From Actinomycetota bacterium (GTDB taxonomy: Bacteria; Actinomycetota; Acidimicrobiia; Spongiisociales; UBA11373): a DNA stretch of 6,855 nt. Position numbers and translations under genes: made by a program. Position 1 is the first letter of the stretch. Each line of letters begins with the position of its first letter. This document shows, in pieces, positions 1 to 5,963 of the stretch. The notes beneath the pieces are model-generated. The model was not told the origin of the DNA. It worked only from the letters and a program-made list of their open reading frames with translations, and did not search any database. Location of the stretch: contig JAUYIV010000382.1 of the NCBI GenBank assembly GCA_030688105.1, forward strand, positions 1-6,855. The letters are read 5' to 3'.

Positions 1-146
1 CGGCCCACGTGCCACACCGCCGCCTCGTGCTCGGACGGATCCGGCACTGAGATGAGGGCGAGTGAGCCCCGGCTTGGCCCGGGCGAGCGAGCTCGATAGG
101 CCGGAGGCCACCTCGCGGCGAAGCCGGGAGGGAAGAGAAAGCGAGG
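1..146. other. Ambiguous left-edge region
   Basis: No gene can be assigned securely. On the minus strand, the frame after the stop of the small membrane-protein gene stays open to the window edge. Its last part, from a GTG at 47-45, reads MPDPSEHEAAVWHVG with G/C-rich third positions, so it could be the start of a gene running off the left edge, but no Shine-Dalgarno site precedes it. Another minus-strand frame begins with ATG at 150-148, overlapping the upstream TGA as ATGA, and is open for 50 codons to the edge. Its product is Ser/Arg/Gly-rich low complexity, so I doubt it. On the plus strand, frame 3 ends at TGA 48-50 after AHVPHRRLVLGRIRH, which could equally be the tail of a gene. GC-rich inverted segments around 66-84 (GCCCGG/CCGGGGC read on minus) might form a hairpin. 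Confidence 0.25.
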
Positions 147-392
147 TCATTGCCCGCGTCCGGGTCCCCAGAGGACCACCAGAGCCGCGAGGCTCAGCGT
201 GATGAGGAAGATCGGGAGCAGCAGCAACACCGCCGGCAATGCGTCTCCCTCGAGGGCCGAGCGGCTCGTCTCGGGCACACTCACGAAGTCGAGGCTGAGT
301 GAGGCCATGGCCAGCAGCACACCGATGTCGATGACGATTCGGGACGCATGGAACGCGAGGGTCGTGGGAGCTGAACGGTGCTGGCGTTGCAC
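147..392 (-). CDS. Small two-helix membrane protein, unknown function
   Basis: This 81-residue protein is not recognised. It has a basic N-terminus (MQRQHRSAPTT) and a moderately hydrophobic stretch at about residues 19-33. A polar loop with acidic residues follows (about 36-50), then a strongly hydrophobic helix at about 52-76 containing LPAVLLLLPIFLITL, and a short GPGRGQ tail. This suggests a two-pass inner-membrane protein. The GTG start at 392-390 is supported by a good Shine-Dalgarno sequence, GGAGGG, three bases upstream on the minus strand. Codon third positions are mostly G or C, as in the neighbouring genes. The gene is divergent from nth across a repeat-filled gap. It may be co-transcribed with something to the left, because its TGA overlaps an ATG at 150-148, but that downstream frame is doubtful. 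The call as a real gene rests on the ribosome-binding site, codon use and hydrophobicity; no function should be assigned. Confidence 0.6.
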   Translation of the reverse strand: MQRQHRSAPTTLAFHASRIVIDIGVLLAMASLSLDFVSVPETSRSALEGDALPAVLLLLPIFLITLSLAALVVLWGPGRGQ

Positions 393-444
393 GTGCCCTC
401 CGGGCAGACCGGCGGAGTGGGGGCGGAGGTTAGCCCTCGGCCAA

Positions 445-571
445 GATGTCAGATGTCAGATCTCAGATAGCCGTCAGCTGAGCCGGCATCAGGTCCGATC
501 CGTTTCCGGCTGCTCCCTGTGATCTGATGGTCTGACCGCTGCTGACATCTGAGATCTGACATCTGAGATCT
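445..571. repeat. Inverted repeat of TCAGATN heptamers
   Basis: The left arm holds three tandem heptamers on the plus strand: TCAGATG, TCAGATC, TCAGATA (449-469). The right arm holds TCAGATG, TCAGATC, TCAGATG on the minus strand (566-546), with partial units on either side. Read on plus, the right arm is also a perfect 14-bp direct duplication (544-557 and 558-571). Bases 449-468 and 547-566 are perfect 20-bp inverted complements. The pairing continues with GTCAGC (473-478) against GCTGAC (541-546) after a 4-base bulge on the left side. The 62-base centre carries further short dyads: AGCCGG 481-486 with CCGGCT 506-511, and CATCAG 487-492 with CTGATG 524-529. Another TCAGATC unit lies on minus at 527-521. 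There is no coding potential and no T-run, so this is not a typical terminator. It sits between divergent genes and looks like a dispersed palindromic or non-autonomous repeat; what it does is unknown. Confidence 0.85.
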
Positions 572-578
572 AAGAAGG

Positions 579-1271
579 GTGGCGGTACCATCGCCGCCGA
601 TGTCGTCCGGTTCGGTCCCGCCTGGCCCCCATGCTTCGGCGCGTCGAAGGGCGCGCACGATCCTCGATCGCCTGGTGAGGCGGTACCCGGACGCCGGGAC
701 CGCGCTCGAGTACGACGATCCATGGCAGTTGCTCGTTGCCACCGTCCTGAGCGCGCAGACCACCGACGAGAACGTGAACCGAGTGACTCCGATCCTCTTC
801 GCCAAGTGGCCGTCGGCAGCCGACCTCGCCGCTGCCGATCCCGAGGAGGTCGAGGCGGTCGTGTACTCGACCGGCTTCTATCGCCAGAAGACCGCGGCGA
901 TCGTGGCGTTGAGCGTCGACGTGCTGGAGCGCTTCGGCGGCGAGGTGCCGGATGACCTCGACCGGCTGGTGACCCTCAGGGGCGTCGGGCGGAAGACGGC
1001 GAGCGTCGTGCTCGCCGAGGCGTGGAACAGGCCGGCGATCGCGGTGGACACTCACGTGAAGCGGGTGTCGCGCAGGCTCGAACTGACATCGGAGACCGAC
1101 CCCCGCCGGATCGAGGGGGATCTCCGCGCCCTCTTTCCCGAAGCCCGGTGGGCAGGGATCTCGATGCGGGTCATCCAGTTCGGACGCGACACCTGTATGG
1201 CGCGGAGGCCCCGATGCTGGGACTGCATCCTCGAGGATCTGTGCCCGTACCCCTATAAGACCGTCGAGTGA
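579..1271 (+). CDS. nth: Endonuclease III (DNA glycosylase/AP lyase)
   Basis: Endonuclease III removes oxidised pyrimidines and cleaves at abasic sites in base-excision repair. The 230-residue product carries all family hallmarks. LSAQTTD is at 57-63. The helix-hairpin-helix LRGVGRKTA (133-141) contains the catalytic Lys139. VDTHVKRVSRRL (156-167) contains the catalytic Asp157. The C-terminal 4Fe-4S ligands are Cys206, 213, 216 and 222 in the exact C-x6-C-x2-C-x5-C spacing. Length matches the family (about 210-230). The start is uncertain. GTG at 579 follows AAGAAGG with almost no spacing, while ATG at 600 (223 residues) has no clear Shine-Dalgarno site; both keep the entire domain. The 5' end lies only 7 bases after the heptamer inverted repeat, so any promoter is within or close to that element. 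The stop overlaps the start of the MATE gene, implying co-transcription and coupling. The functional assignment is firm. Confidence 0.95.
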   Translation: MAVPSPPMSSGSVPPGPHASARRRARTILDRLVRRYPDAGTALEYDDPWQLLVATVLSAQTTDENVNRVTPILFAKWPSAADLAAADPEEVEAVVYSTGFYRQKTAAIVALSVDVLERFGGEVPDDLDRLVTLRGVGRKTASVVLAEAWNRPAIAVDTHVKRVSRRLELTSETDPRRIEGDLRALFPEARWAGISMRVIQFGRDTCMARRPRCWDCILEDLCPYPYKTVE

Positions 1272-2614
1272 TGCGGCTGCGGTCGCCTCACGACCGGGCG
1301 ATCCGCGCCCTGGCGCTGCCGGCCCTCGGATCGCTGATCGCCGAGCCGGTCCTCAGCCTCGTGGACACCGCGTTCATCGGGCGGGTGGGCAGGGATGCCC
1401 TCGCCGCCCTGGGTGTCGCCGCCGCGGTCTTCGCTCTGGCCTTCTTCCTCTTCAACTTCCTCGAGTACGGGACCACGACGGAGGTGGCGAAAGCTGTGGG
1501 GCGCGGGGACCTGGACGCGGCAGGACGCGCCACGGCCACGGCGATGACGTTGGCCGCCGGGTGTGGTGTGGCCGTGGCACTCGGGCTGGTCGCCTTGCGG
1601 GGCCCCATCGCCGGCTTGTTGGGGGCAGCCGGGGAGGTCCGCGCCGGTGCGGTGACCTACATCGGGATCAGGGCGCTGGCGGCTCCCGCGGTGTTGCTGG
1701 TTCGCGCCGCACACGGGGCGTACCGGGGTTACCAGGACACCCGAACCCCATTGCTGGTCGCGGTGGGGGTGAACGGAGTCAACCTGCTGCTCGACCCATT
1801 GCTCATCTTCGGATTGGGATGGGGGATCGGCGGGGCGGCCTGGGCCACGGCGATCGCCCAATGGGTGGGAGCCTGCTGGTTTGCGGCCCTGCTGATGAAG
1901 GGCAAGCAAAAGTACGGCCTCGCCGGGGCGCGGCCGGTCACCACCGAGGTGCGGGCATTCCTCAGGGTCGGGCGCAACCTCGCGGTCCGGACCGGAGCGC
2001 TGCTTGCCACGTTCACCCTGGCGACCGCGGTGGCCGCCCGGGTGTCCGAGGTGGCCCTGGCGGCGCATCAGGTCCTCTCGCAGCTCTTCCTCTTTCTCGC
2101 CCTGGGTCTCGACGCCCTCGCCATCGCCGCCCAGGCGCTGGTTGCCCGGATCCTGGGCTCGGGCGACAGGCTCGGCGCTCGCGAGGTGTCCGACAGGCTG
2201 CTCGCCCTTGGGGTTGGGGTCGGAGTCGCCCTCACGCTGGTCCTCGCGGTCGTCGGGCCGTTGGTCCCCGGCTGGTTTACCTCCGACCCGGAGACGCGGC
2301 GGGCCATCGCCGGCGTGTACGGGATTCTTGTCGTGCTTCAGCCCCTGGCCGCGATCGTCTTCGTCTGGGACGGCGTCTTCATCGGCGCCGGCGACTTTGG
2401 CTTCCTGGCACTGGCAATGGTCGGAGCCGCCCTGGTGGCGGGGACCCTCCTCGTGATGGTGCTCCCACTGGGGTGGGGGCTCAGCGGGGTGTGGTGGTCG
2501 ATCGGTGCCCTGCTCGGGGCGCGCGGGCTCACCCTCGGATGGCGGAGGGTGGCTCCGGCCGGTCCGTTTCCACCAGGATCATCCCGCGGGTCTCGGGCAG
2601 GAAGAGGATGGTGA
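1271..2614 (+). CDS. MATE family efflux transporter, DinF-like
   Basis: This 447-residue, highly hydrophobic protein has about 12 predicted membrane helices in two homologous halves, as expected for MATE exporters, which extrude cationic drugs or metabolites in exchange for Na+ or H+. The N-terminal helix reads LSLVDTAFIGRVG (29-41); Asp32 matches the conserved N-lobe acidic residue. GAYRGYQDTRTP (149-160), followed by GVNGVNLLLDPLLIFGLGWG (166-185), is typical of the DinF branch. The second half has AAHQVLSQLFLFLALGLDA (264-282). ATG 1271 overlaps the nth TGA by one base; GTG 1268 would give a 4-base overlap and one extra residue. There is no strong separate Shine-Dalgarno site, so translation is probably coupled to nth. 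The last 28 codons or so overlap the MFS gene on the other strand, and the tail after about residue 425 is Pro/Gly/Arg/Ser-rich and not part of the fold. DinF is SOS-linked in E. coli and here sits beside a repair gene, but the substrate is unknown. Confidence 0.92.
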   Translation: MRLRSPHDRAIRALALPALGSLIAEPVLSLVDTAFIGRVGRDALAALGVAAAVFALAFFLFNFLEYGTTTEVAKAVGRGDLDAAGRATATAMTLAAGCGVAVALGLVALRGPIAGLLGAAGEVRAGAVTYIGIRALAAPAVLLVRAAHGAYRGYQDTRTPLLVAVGVNGVNLLLDPLLIFGLGWGIGGAAWATAIAQWVGACWFAALLMKGKQKYGLAGARPVTTEVRAFLRVGRNLAVRTGALLATFTLATAVAARVSEVALAAHQVLSQLFLFLALGLDALAIAAQALVARILGSGDRLGAREVSDRLLALGVGVGVALTLVLAVVGPLVPGWFTSDPETRRAIAGVYGILVVLQPLAAIVFVWDGVFIGAGDFGFLALAMVGAALVAGTLLVMVLPLGWGLSGVWWSIGALLGARGLTLGWRRVAPAGPFPPGSSRGSRAGRGW

Positions 2615-3773
2615 CGGTGGAGGCGAGGAGGACCCCGCCGAGCATTGCGATCGTGGCGGGAATCCCCCAGGATTCGACCACGAAGCGGCCCGCAGCGAAG
2701 CCGGTGAGGCTCCCGAGCACGCTGGCGTTGATGATCCAGGCACCGGCGGTGGCTCGCAGATCCGTCGGGAAGAGCTCGGAGCGATGGGCGGCGAAGGCCG
2801 GGCTGAAGGCGAACCCACCCAGGGTCGAGAGGAAGATCCCGATGGCCAGGAGCGAGCCGCTGTCGACGAAGTAGAAAGCGACCCCGCCTCCCACTCCGAC
2901 GGCGATCGAGACCGCCTCGGTCGGGCGCCGCCCGACCATGTCAGCCATCCGGCCTCCGGCGAGCAGGCCGATCGCCACCCCCGGAGCGCTGGCGAGGGCG
3001 AGCAGGAGCGAGGCCGACCCGGTGGACCAACCGAGCGAGTTCTCCAGGCGCACCAGCGCCAGGTTTGCTGCAGGGGCGGTGAACGCCGAGAGAGCGAAAG
3101 AGAGAACCGCCATCGGCCAGAAGCGCCCGGCGTGCCCCCGGCGGAACACCGCGGCCAGAGGTGGGCGGTCCGGGCCCCTCTGGAACGCCCGCGACTCGCG
3201 GAGTCGCTCGATGAGGAAGGGGGCGGCGAGCAAGGGCAGGGCGCTGAGGCCGAAGAGGACCCTCCAGCGATCCCCGGCGCCGAGCGGCCGGAGCAGAAGC
3301 CCGAATCCGGTGCCGAGTGACCCGAACAAGGCGAACAGCCCGATGGCGTAGCCGCGGATGCGGGGACCGATCTCCTCGGCGAGGACGACCAGGGCGAGGG
3401 ATCCGATGGCGACGGTGCCGATTCGGGCAATCGACTGACCGGTTGCGAATGCCGCGGTGCCGGGAACGAGTGCCGTGGCCAGGTTTGCGGAGGTGAGCAG
3501 GGCGAAGGCAAGGAGAAGCGGACGCCGTCTTCCCCTGTGGTCGCCCCACCACGAGAGCCCGAGGGCGAGGAGCGAGGCCGCCCGGATCAGAGCCAACAGG
3601 TCGAAGATCTCGGCGTCGCTCAGGCCGAGGTCCTCTTGAACAAAGGGGAGCGCGTGGGTGACGACGGTCCCGGTCCAACCCTGCGTGAAGGCGACCACCG
3701 CAAACAGTCCCAAGATGGCGACCTCGCGGTGGCTGATCCGATCCGGCGGACGCAGCGCCCGAAGGAACGCCAC
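2529..3773 (-). CDS. MFS transporter, sugar/metabolite porter-like
   Basis: This 414-residue protein has about 12 predicted membrane helices and is a major facilitator superfamily secondary transporter. Motif A occurs in the loop between helices 2 and 3 (GDHRGRRRP, 77-85) and again in the second half (GRMADMVGRRP, 274-284). ELFPTDLRATAG (333-344) and the C-terminal LPETRG (392-397) resemble the sugar-porter/metabolite:H+ symporter branch. The substrate cannot be read from the sequence. Start GTG 3773-3771 lies two bases after the csaA-like stop, with no room for an independent leader, so the two genes are very likely one transcript with coupled translation. The last 28 codons, including the conserved PETRG motif, overlap the convergent MATE gene by 86 bp. 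Each transcript is therefore antisense to the other's end. Confidence 0.92.
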   Translation of the reverse strand: MAFLRALRPPDRISHREVAILGLFAVVAFTQGWTGTVVTHALPFVQEDLGLSDAEIFDLLALIRAASLLALGLSWWGDHRGRRRPLLLAFALLTSANLATALVPGTAAFATGQSIARIGTVAIGSLALVVLAEEIGPRIRGYAIGLFALFGSLGTGFGLLLRPLGAGDRWRVLFGLSALPLLAAPFLIERLRESRAFQRGPDRPPLAAVFRRGHAGRFWPMAVLSFALSAFTAPAANLALVRLENSLGWSTGSASLLLALASAPGVAIGLLAGGRMADMVGRRPTEAVSIAVGVGGGVAFYFVDSGSLLAIGIFLSTLGGFAFSPAFAAHRSELFPTDLRATAGAWIINASVLGSLTGFAAGRFVVESWGIPATIAMLGGVLLASTVTILFLPETRGMILVETDRPEPPSAIRG

Positions 3774-3775
3774 CG

Positions 3776-4102
3776 TCAGGCGATCTCGCTGCCCGGGGGC
3801 ACCGCCCGATCGGGTCGCAGGAGGACGACGCCGTGTTCGGTCATCACGCCGAGGACGAGGACATCGGAGCGAAACCCGGCAACGCGCATCGGCTCGAAAC
3901 CGGTGACGGCGATCACCTGGGTGCCGGGAAGTTCCTGGGCGTCATACAGGTCGGTGATCTTCGCCGATGACTGCAGCTGCCCCAACTCTCCGAAGTCGAT
4001 CCAGAGGCGAAAGGCAGGGTGGCGCGCCGTCTCGTTGAGCTCGGCGCGCACGACGGTCCCGGAGCGGACTGCGAGATCGTGCCAGTCCCCGATGGTGGGC
4101 AC
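3776..4102 (-). CDS. csaA: CsaA-like tRNA-binding domain protein
   Basis: This 108-residue protein is essentially one tRNA-binding OB-fold domain, as in CsaA, the small dimeric protein described as a secretion-linked chaperone in Bacillus and related to the RNA-binding C-terminus of some methionyl-tRNA synthetases. Recognisable stretches in order are AVRSGTVVRAELNETARHPA (11-30), LWIDFGELGQLQSSAKIT (33-50), LPGTQVIAVTGFEPMRVAGF (58-77), SDVLVLG (79-85) and LLRPDRAVPPGSEI (94-107). These match the CsaA order and length (about 110) throughout. The protein is cytoplasmic. Start GTG 4102-4100 has no clear Shine-Dalgarno site upstream and could be leaderless. It is the first gene of a pair with the MFS transporter and diverges from ccdA. 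Pairing with an MFS gene gives no obvious functional clue. The family is clear; the cellular role in this organism is not. Confidence 0.9.
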   Translation of the reverse strand: MPTIGDWHDLAVRSGTVVRAELNETARHPAFRLWIDFGELGQLQSSAKITDLYDAQELPGTQVIAVTGFEPMRVAGFRSDVLVLGVMTEHGVVLLRPDRAVPPGSEIA

Positions 4103-4171
4103 CGGCGGCAGGTTACCGGGAACAGTCGTTGGGCCGGTACCGTTTCAGGTCGGACGGGCCGAGAGGAAGCC
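4103..4171. promoter_or_regulatory. Divergent csaA/ccdA intergenic region with ccdA ribosome-binding site
   Basis: This 69-base gap must supply the 5' signals for both divergent transcripts unless they start inside genes. The clear element is GAGAGGAAG (4161-4169), a purine-rich Shine-Dalgarno site placed 2-5 bases before the ccdA GTG. On minus, TAACCT (4115-4110) could be a -10 box and would put transcription within a base or so of the csaA GTG, giving a leaderless message, but no matching -35 was seen. A GGTACC palindrome lies at 4136-4141. Apart from the ribosome-binding site these are weak. Confidence 0.4.
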
Positions 4172-4918
4172 GTGGACGTCGGAAACGTCAACATCATCGC
4201 AGCGTTCTTGTTCGGGACGCTGTCGTTCCTCTCCCCATGCGTGCTCCCGCTGCTGCCCGGCTACATGTCGATGATGTCGGGTTACTCGGCCGCCGACCTG
4301 TCCGGCGGGAGGGTGTCCACCGCCCGGATGCTCCGGGTCACGCTGCTCTTCGTCGGCGGGTTCACCCTGGTGTTCGTCGCACTCGGGGCGACCGCCACCT
4401 CCTTGCGGGGCCTGCTGGTTCGCAACGAGAGTGCCATCTTGAGCGTGGCCGGATGGATCGTGGTGTTGATGGGGGTGTTCATCGCCTCATCGGCGCTCTG
4501 GAACCCCAAGCTCCTCTTTCCGTTCATGCGCGAGCGCCGTGTCGAAGTCCGACCCTCCAGGCTGGGTGTGTGGGCGGCTCCCGTGATGGGAGCCGCCTTC
4601 GGCTTCGGATGGACCCCGTGCATCGGCCCGACTCTGGGGGCGATCCTCACGGTGGCGGCGACCGAGGAGACCGTCCCCCAGGGGATGTTCCTCCTCTTCA
4701 TCTACTCGATGGGGCTCGGGGTGCCCTTCGTGTTCGCCGGCCTGGGCATCAACAAGGCATATGGGGCATTTGGCTGGTTCAAGCGGCATTTCACGCCGAT
4801 CACCGTCGCCTCGGGCGTGCTGCTGGCGTTCTTCGGAGTGCTGATGATCAGCGGGCAGCTCATCGAGCTGAACGGCTGGTTCCAGAGGGTTCTGCCCAGC
4901 TGGCTGTGGAGTGTGTGA
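4172..4918 (+). CDS. ccdA: CcdA-type thiol-disulfide transmembrane protein
   Basis: CcdA/DsbD-beta family proteins carry electrons from cytoplasmic thioredoxin across the membrane to extracytoplasmic thiol-disulfide proteins, for example for cytochrome c maturation. The 248-residue product has about six predicted membrane helices. The two functional cysteines sit in the expected places: Cys23 in SFLSPCVLPLLPGY (18-31) in helix 1, and Cys150 in FGWTPCIGPTLGAIL (145-159) in the symmetric helix of the second repeat. The size fits a stand-alone CcdA rather than full DsbD, as no thioredoxin-like domain is attached. The GTG start at 4172 puts the first helix directly at the N-terminus and follows a good ribosome-binding site. 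The open frame extends upstream to 4019, but that extension is antisense to csaA, hydrophilic and unlike the family. No ccs/res cytochrome c genes or thioredoxin partner lie in the window. ygfZ follows six bases downstream. Confidence 0.93.
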   Translation: MDVGNVNIIAAFLFGTLSFLSPCVLPLLPGYMSMMSGYSAADLSGGRVSTARMLRVTLLFVGGFTLVFVALGATATSLRGLLVRNESAILSVAGWIVVLMGVFIASSALWNPKLLFPFMRERRVEVRPSRLGVWAAPVMGAAFGFGWTPCIGPTLGAILTVAATEETVPQGMFLLFIYSMGLGVPFVFAGLGINKAYGAFGWFKRHFTPITVASGVLLAFFGVLMISGQLIELNGWFQRVLPSWLWSV

Positions 4919-4924
4919 GGAACA

Positions 4925-5884
4925 ATGTCCCGGGAACGTCCGGCCACCTACGGCGACACCGCCGGCGAGTACCTGGCGGCGCGGCGGGGTGCCGGGCTCG
5001 TCGAGGGGTCGCACGACCTGGTCTGGGTCGACGGGCGCGACGCCATCTCGTTTCTCGATGGCCAGCTCAGCCAGGAGATCGCGGCCATGGAGCCGGGCGA
5101 GGTGGCCCGCTCCTTCCTCCTCGAGCCGAGGGGAAAGTTGCGCGCCCTGCTCTGGGTTCTCCGCGGGGCGGATCGCGTCGGGCTCGTCGCCGACCGCGGC
5201 GTTGGGGCCGTCGTGGTGGAGCAACTCACCCGCTTCCGGTTCAGGGTCGAGGCCGCGATCGAGCCGGATGAGCGGCCTGTCGCCATGCTCTGGGGGGCGG
5301 AGTCACCCGCGGTGCTGTCAGCGGCCGGTCTGCCGGCCCCGGCCGGATGGGCGGAGGCAGAGGGGGCCATCGTCGCTTCGGTGGCGGTGGGTGTAGCGCG
5401 CTTTGCCGTGGCCGGTGTGAATGCCGATCGTCTCGTCGAATTGGGGGCGCGTCGCGTGGGGGCGCTCGCCGAGACCGCGGTGCGCATCGAGGCCGGGGAA
5501 CCCGTGATGGGCGTCGATGTCGACGACTCCTCGATCCCTCAGGAGACCGGCCTGGTGCCGCAGGCGGTCTCCTTCACCAAGGGCTGCTACCTGGGCCAGG
5601 AGCTGGTCGCTCGGATCGACTCGAGAGGCCATGTCAACCGGATGCTGCGCGGCATCGTGATTCGGGACACCGTCATCCCTCCCGTGGGCGCAGAGGTGGT
5701 CTCTGGCGACGCCGTTGTCGGCTCGGTTTCGTCGGTGGGTGAGTCACTCACCCTGCGAGCTCCGGTCGCGCTCGGCACCGTCCGGCGTGAGGCGGAGCCG
5801 GGAGCGGATGTCCAGGTGCGCTGGCCCGGCGGCTCGGCCCGGGGAGAAGTGAGGGCTTTGCCTCTCGACGACTTCTCCGGGTGA
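4925..5884 (+). CDS. ygfZ: YgfZ/GcvT-like folate-binding protein
   Basis: YgfZ (IBA57/CAF17 family) is a tetrahydrofolate-dependent cytoplasmic protein that supports synthesis or repair of certain Fe-S enzymes, and is related to the glycine-cleavage T protein. The 319-residue product has the diagnostic signature KGCYLGQE at 219-226, including the conserved Cys221, preceded by IPQETGLVPQAVSFT (204-218). The N-terminal half has the usual opening, in which WVDGRDAISFLDGQLSQEI (34-52) is followed by LLEPRGKLRALLWVL (65-79). A C-terminal beta domain (about 240-315) follows, as in GcvT-like proteins. ATG 4925 is preceded by GAGGA (4917-4921), which overlaps the ccdA stop codon. The gap to ccdA is six bases, so the two genes are very likely one operon with coupled translation. 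It is not GcvT itself: it is shorter and lacks glycine-cleavage neighbours. Confidence 0.93.
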   Translation: MSRERPATYGDTAGEYLAARRGAGLVEGSHDLVWVDGRDAISFLDGQLSQEIAAMEPGEVARSFLLEPRGKLRALLWVLRGADRVGLVADRGVGAVVVEQLTRFRFRVEAAIEPDERPVAMLWGAESPAVLSAAGLPAPAGWAEAEGAIVASVAVGVARFAVAGVNADRLVELGARRVGALAETAVRIEAGEPVMGVDVDDSSIPQETGLVPQAVSFTKGCYLGQELVARIDSRGHVNRMLRGIVIRDTVIPPVGAEVVSGDAVVGSVSSVGESLTLRAPVALGTVRREAEPGADVQVRWPGGSARGEVRALPLDDFSG

Positions 5885-5963
5885 GGGCGCATGCCGAGAT
5901 GGTTCACAGATGTCGAACATTCGGCTCCGAAAGTCGTCCCATGGACAGACCGATGGTGAACCG
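5885..5963 (+). promoter_or_regulatory. ygfZ/response-regulator gap with small dyad
   Basis: This 79-base gap contains a short palindrome, TTCGG-CT-CCGAA (5920-5931), about 33 bases before the regulator ATG. TTCACA at 5903-5908 resembles a -35 box, but no good -10 lies 16-18 bases downstream. GGTGA (5955-5959) is the likely Shine-Dalgarno site for ATG 5964. The dyad could be an operator, possibly for the regulator itself, but one 5-bp arm pair in GC-rich DNA can arise by chance. Confidence 0.3.

Noticed and set aside
445..571. CRISPR array or rho-independent terminator at the heptamer repeat
   Set aside because: Units are 7 bp with no spacers, arms are in opposite orientation, and there is no T-run after the stem.
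1253..2068. 271-codon open frame on minus, antisense to MATE
   Set aside because: The product is Gly/Gln/Arg/Asp-rich and hydrophilic, a mirror of the hydrophobic MATE codons; no family features.
1561..2874. 437-codon open frame on plus overlapping the MATE and MFS genes
   Set aside because: It is rich in Gly/Arg/Pro/Ala and shows no domain. It runs through the clearly coding MATE frame and antisense to MFS, typical of a GC-rich shadow frame.
4019..4171. N-terminal extension of ccdA to an upstream ATG
   Set aside because: It is hydrophilic, mostly antisense to csaA and absent from the family. The GTG at 4172 has a ribosome-binding site and puts the first membrane helix at the N-terminus.
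4129..5271. 380-codon open frame on plus over ccdA and ygfZ
   Set aside because: It is Arg/Gly-rich low complexity in another frame of two recognised genes with diagnostic motifs.
5911..5931. LexA/SOS-box-like TCGAAC near the response regulator
   Set aside because: The required inverted GTTCGA half-site at four-base spacing is missing.
5910..5963. 18-residue extension of the response regulator from ATG 5910
   Set aside because: Receiver domains normally begin a few residues before the first beta strand, and ATG 5964 has a better spaced GGTGA site.
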